From the NCBI RefSeq assembly GCF_900112195.1, contig NZ_FOKR01000002.1:678833-742832 (forward strand): a stretch of DNA of 64,000 bases, written 5' to 3'. Source of the stretch: Butyrivibrio sp. YAB3001 (lineage in GTDB: Bacteria; Bacillota; Clostridia; Lachnospirales; Lachnospiraceae). The notes below the pieces were generated by a model that did no database searches, was not told the DNA's origin, and saw only the letters and a list, made by a program, of their open reading frames with translations. Positions 60,752 through 64,000 of the stretch are shown piece by piece; the stretch's first letter is position 1, and the number at the start of each line of letters is the position of its first letter. The translations under genes and the position numbers were made by a program.

Positions 60752-61813
60752 TTAACGAAGCATTTTCATCTGCATCGTATCGGGATCCTGCGCAAACTGA
60801 AGCGCCATTTCTCTGGTAATCTTTTGAGAGCGGTACATCTCCATAATAGCATCATCCATAGAGATCATTCCAAGTTTTCTGTTAGTCTGCATAACCGTGA
60901 TAAGCTGATGAGATTTTCCTTCACGGATAAGATTTCGCACAGCACTGTTGACATGCAATACCTCAAAGGCTGCCACTCTCGATACGCCATCACTTGCAGG
61001 AATAAGCTGCTGTGAAATAATAGCTTCAAGCACGCTTGCGAGCTGTATTCGTATTTGTTGCTGCTGATGTGAAGGAAAAACATCTATAAGTCTGTCCACA
61101 GTATTGCTGGCGCCTATCGTATGGACAGTTGAAAGAACCAGATGTCCTGTCTCAGCCGCCGTGATCGCAGTACTGATAGTTTCAAGGTCTCTCATCTCTC
61201 CCACAAGAATTACATCCGGATCTTCACGAAGTGCTGCCCTTAATGCATTTGCATAGCTATTGGAATCAGTTCCGATTTCTCTCTGGTTTACAATAGACAT
61301 TCTATGCTGATATGTAAACTCAATAGGATCTTCAAGAGTAATAACGTGAGCCTCTCTGCTGTTATTTATCATATCGATAATAGAAGCAAGCGTCGTTGAT
61401 TTTCCACTTCCAGTAGGCCCTGTAACAAGAACAAGACCACGTTTTTTCATATACAGATCAACTACACCTTGCGGAATTCCAAGATTTGTTGCAGAAGGAA
61501 TCTCACTTGCAACCACACGAAACGCCATTGCAACCGAGCCTCTCTGTTTAAACACATTAAGCCTGTATCTGCCCACGCCCGGTATAGAAAAAGACATATC
61601 ATGCTGTCCGTTTTCCTCAAGCTTTTCCCTCTGTTTCTCATTCATTACTTCTTCAGCAATAGCCCAGGTATCAGGCGGAAGCATCTTAGGAAAATTATCC
61701 ATGGCTATAAGCTTACCGTTAAGTCTCATCTTAGGTGGAAGACCAACAGTAACATGCACATCTGATGCGCCTTTTTCCTTAGCTTCTCTCAAGATATCTT
61801 CAATCTGAGACAT
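60752..61813 (-). CDS. pilT: PilT, type IV pilus retraction ATPase
   Basis: The 353-residue protein has the N-terminal PAS-like domain, then the RecA-like ATPase with Walker A GPTGSGKSTT (132-141), the Asp box ITLEDPIEFT, Walker B DPDVILVGEMRD and the His box TGHLVLSTVHT. PilT pulls type IV pili inward and is used for twitching and DNA uptake. No other pilus gene is in the window. It stands alone with its own terminator, just upstream of comM and dprA. Confidence 0.96.
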   Translation of the reverse strand: MSQIEDILREAKEKGASDVHVTVGLPPKMRLNGKLIAMDNFPKMLPPDTWAIAEEVMNEKQREKLEENGQHDMSFSIPGVGRYRLNVFKQRGSVAMAFRVVASEIPSATNLGIPQGVVDLYMKKRGLVLVTGPTGSGKSTTLASIIDMINNSREAHVITLEDPIEFTYQHRMSIVNQREIGTDSNSYANALRAALREDPDVILVGEMRDLETISTAITAAETGHLVLSTVHTIGASNTVDRLIDVFPSHQQQQIRIQLASVLEAIISQQLIPASDGVSRVAAFEVLHVNSAVRNLIREGKSHQLITVMQTNRKLGMISMDDAIMEMYRSQKITREMALQFAQDPDTMQMKMLR

Positions 61814-61959
61814 ACATTCACTCCTATACGTAACACAATAATTAGTGTTTTCACAATCAACTATTCAATAATGAATCACCTCTGCCCCAACGGCAACTTT
61901 CCATGTTTCTTTAATAATATTATGACGTTTTTTCGTATAAAAAGCAAATTTGAAGTTCG

Positions 61960-62553
61960 TCAGGTCAGTTCATCCAATGTATTTCCGTATGACGCAAGAA
62001 ATTCATCCACAAAATCAAGAACCTCAGGATAATCCTGATAGAGCCCTCTGATTGCTTTTCCAGTTGTCTCTTTGGCGGTTCTAAACTCCGTATTCCCGGC
62101 ATTTATTTCGCTTATACATTTGATCAGGGCAGATAATTTATCTGCAGCCTTCACAAGCTTCCTGATATATTTATCCTCTTCTGTTCCATCAGGCCTGAAT
62201 ATCTCATCAAAAGCAGGTTTGAGGTCATCAGGAAGTTTCTCTAAAAGCCTTTCATCAGCAACCTTTTCCACCTCTTTGTATGCCTGCTTAATGTCAGGAT
62301 TAAAATACTTTACAGGTGTAGGCATATCTCCTGTTATTATCTCAGATGCATCATGATAAAGACCTATGAGCGCAGCCTTATTGGCATCAAGGCTCTTGCC
62401 GTAGCGGACATTTGCGATAGTGCAAAGCGCATGCGCTATCATTGCAACCTCCATTGAATGTTCACACAGGTTCTCTGCCCTTGTATTTCTCATAAGAGCC
62501 CATCTGTCTATATATTTCATTCTTGATATAAGTGCAAAAAAATTGTAACTCAT
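61960..62553 (-). CDS. yfbR: YfbR-like 5'-deoxynucleotidase (HD domain)
   Basis: The 197-residue HD-domain protein has H32 (CEHSMEVA), H67-D68 (YHDASEI) and a later acidic ligand in KAADKLSA. The start FFALISRMKYIDRWALMRN matches YfbR. YfbR removes phosphate from deoxynucleoside 5'-monophosphates in the cytosol, controlling dNMP pools. It lies between hemW (117 bp) and pilT (146 bp). A related HD nucleotidase cannot be excluded. Confidence 0.92.
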   Translation of the reverse strand: MSYNFFALISRMKYIDRWALMRNTRAENLCEHSMEVAMIAHALCTIANVRYGKSLDANKAALIGLYHDASEIITGDMPTPVKYFNPDIKQAYKEVEKVADERLLEKLPDDLKPAFDEIFRPDGTEEDKYIRKLVKAADKLSALIKCISEINAGNTEFRTAKETTGKAIRGLYQDYPEVLDFVDEFLASYGNTLDELT

Positions 62554-62670
62554 TGTAATCCCCTTTTTTTTGTATTTATGCTTTGTGCCTCACTACATAA
62601 TAATCCGCAATTTTAGTTATACATTATTATGATATGAAGATTAAAAATAATGTTATGTATCGTTTGAAAA

Positions 62671-63834
62671 TTATGAAAACAAAAAATCCGCCATCACCGT
62701 ATTGCTGACATCAAGTCCCTTTTCTGTAAGGCGAAGATACTCACCATCATTTTCAAGAAGCCCCATTTTAACGTATTTGTCAATCACTTCACCATAGATC
62801 TCAAATACAGATTTACCAAATTCCTTTTCAAACTTATCTCTGCTAACCCCTTTTATAAGCCTAAGCCCCAGAAACATAAATTCTTCCATCTGCGATTCAA
62901 TGGAAAGCCTCTCCTCATTTTCCATTATAAGCTTTATATCAGGCTCTTCCCCGGTAAGAGTTTCAATATAAGACTCAAAATGCGTGATATTATTCCATCT
63001 GACATTTTCTATCATTGAAGCCGCTCCGAGCCCTAGCCCAAGATAGTTTCCCCTTCTCCAGTACACTTTATTGTGATAACACTCGTACTTTTCAAAGTTT
63101 TCATCTGATCCGTCCAAAGCATAATTTGAAATCTCATATCTGTGGTATCCGCTTTCTAAAAGGACTTTTCTAGTCTCATGATACATTAACCTGTCCTCAT
63201 CCTCATCAGGAAGATTCAGCTCCATATCATAAAAAGGCGTCCCCTCTTCCACAATAAGACTATATGCCGAAATATGCTCCGGTTTTAATGAAATCACTTT
63301 CTTTAGCGTCTCAAGATATCCGTCAAGATTCTGCCCCGGAAGAGCACTCATCACATCAATATTTATATTGTCAAAGCCCGCATTTCTCGCATTTTCAAAG
63401 GTTTCATAAAAAAGCTTCGCATCATGTACCCTGCCAAGCTTTTTTAGTTCATCATCATTTAATGACTGCGCTCCGATACTGATTCGGTTAAAACCGGCTT
63501 TTTTGTACATAATAAGCTTATCCATTACACCGGATGCCGGATTTACTTCTATGCTTATTTCCGCATCTGCATCAAATCGTAAACGTTCTTTTATTTTCTC
63601 AAGTATCCTGCAAATATTTTCGGCCTTAGGAAAAGAAGGTGTACCCCCTCCAAAAAATACAGACTTTACGCAATAGTCACTGTACTTTTCTGATGACAGT
63701 ATCACCTCTTTTTCTAAAGCATTGAAATACTCTTCTATCTTTTTTTCCTCTGCATTAAAAGACAGAAAGTCGCAATATAAACATTTTCTGACGCAGAAAG
63801 GAATATGCACGTATATTGAAAGTTCTTTACTCAT
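62671..63834 (-). CDS. hemW: HemW, radical SAM haem chaperone (formerly called CPO III-like)
   Basis: The 387-residue protein has the radical SAM motif C14, C18, C21 (CVRKCLYCDF) with Phe rather than the fourth cysteine found in HemN, the mark of HemW. GGGTPSF and RISIGAQSLNDDELKKLGRVH follow, and a C-terminal winged helix-like part ends the protein. HemW binds and inserts haem. The ATG at 63834 is preferred to the TTG at 63843; the ribosome site is weak and it starts 17 bp after lepA, so coupling is likely. Confidence 0.94.
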   Translation of the reverse strand: MSKELSIYVHIPFCVRKCLYCDFLSFNAEEKKIEEYFNALEKEVILSSEKYSDYCVKSVFFGGGTPSFPKAENICRILEKIKERLRFDADAEISIEVNPASGVMDKLIMYKKAGFNRISIGAQSLNDDELKKLGRVHDAKLFYETFENARNAGFDNINIDVMSALPGQNLDGYLETLKKVISLKPEHISAYSLIVEEGTPFYDMELNLPDEDEDRLMYHETRKVLLESGYHRYEISNYALDGSDENFEKYECYHNKVYWRRGNYLGLGLGAASMIENVRWNNITHFESYIETLTGEEPDIKLIMENEERLSIESQMEEFMFLGLRLIKGVSRDKFEKEFGKSVFEIYGEVIDKYVKMGLLENDGEYLRLTEKGLDVSNTVMADFLFS

Positions 63835-63851
63835 AATTAGCAATACTCAAA

Positions 63852-64000
63852 TCAATCTGTGCTATCCAGCTTTAATACGCTAAGGAAGGCTGACTGAGGC
63901 ACTTCGACGTTACCGATCTGACGCATCTTCTTCTTTCCTTCCTTCTGTTTCTCAAGAAGTTTCTTCTTACGGGAAATATCACCGCCGTAGCACTTAGCCA
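63852..64000 (-). CDS. lepA: LepA (EF4), C-terminal end only
   Basis: The last 48 residues of LepA are visible before the window ends. [29 protein letters not shown] is the highly conserved C-terminal signature of this translation factor, a GTPase that assists ribosome biogenesis or back-translocation. It ends in LKLDSTD. The lepA-hemW pairing is standard in Bacillota. Confidence 0.97.
   Translation of the reverse strand, partial: AKCYGGDISRKKKLLEKQKEGKKKMRQIGNVEVPQSAFLSVLKLDSTD

Noticed and set aside
1..64000. CRISPR arrays, tRNA or rRNA genes, insertion sequences, prophage genes
   Set aside because: No regularly spaced repeats, cloverleaf-like genes, transposases or integrases were recognised in the sequence.

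Overview
The window comes from an anaerobic low-GC Firmicute, most likely a rumen or gut Lachnospiraceae of the Butyrivibrio/Pseudobutyrivibrio type. This is inferred from three things: a SCIFF ranthipeptide cassette, the Bacillota-type order priA-def-fmt-rsmB-rlmN-prpC-prkC-rsgA, and large lipoprotein-rich glycan-utilisation loci. Every gene I can support is on the minus strand, so transcription runs from high to low coordinates across all 64 kb. I saw no rRNA, tRNA, CRISPR array, insertion sequence or prophage gene.

Region 1 (1-4650): a truncated Old Yellow Enzyme-type flavin oxidoreductase, a cytosolic GH5 glycosidase, a patatin-like lipase, an AspT-type aminotransferase with a clear promoter and terminator, and a histidine-phosphatase. 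Region 2 (4661-18783): housekeeping. It holds rsgA, the PASTA kinase/PP2C pair, rlmN, rsmB, fmt, def, priA, murE (meso-DAP type) and recJ. Region 3 (18863-26540): secDF, the SCIFF maturase and its 48-residue six-cysteine precursor scfA with hairpins between them, a CNNM/CorC protein, a HAD phosphatase, an orphan L-rhamnose mutarotase and hisS. Region 4 (26638-30833): two adjacent 650-residue seven-membrane-segment proteins of common descent, one with an intact EAL domain and one with a degenerate EAL domain, plus a small protein.

Region 5 (31019-49660) is the most interesting part. It is an 18.6-kb one-direction gene set, apparently for arabinan or pectin side-chain use. In transcription order it encodes a giant (~985 aa) solute-binding protein with two jelly-roll-like modules, a permease pair, an NHL-propeller/TPR/Yip1 membrane protein, a DUF5696-like protein, a second permease pair, a second solute-binding lipoprotein, a LamG lipoprotein with three repeated beta modules and no catalytic domain, two GH43 enzymes and a small membrane protein. 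It ends in a strong terminator. No ABC ATPase is present, so both transporters probably borrow a shared MsmK-like ATPase.

Region 6 (50294-57702): a gan-like locus with a solute-binding protein, two permeases, a LacI regulator and a GH35 beta-galactosidase. It has a near-consensus promoter, a palindromic operator just past the predicted start, a second operator-like site and three exact-period 12-bp repeats upstream. Region 7 (57778-64000): dprA, comM/yifB, pilT, yfbR, hemW and the 3' end of lepA.

All calls rest on reading the sequence and on remembered family features; no database search was run.
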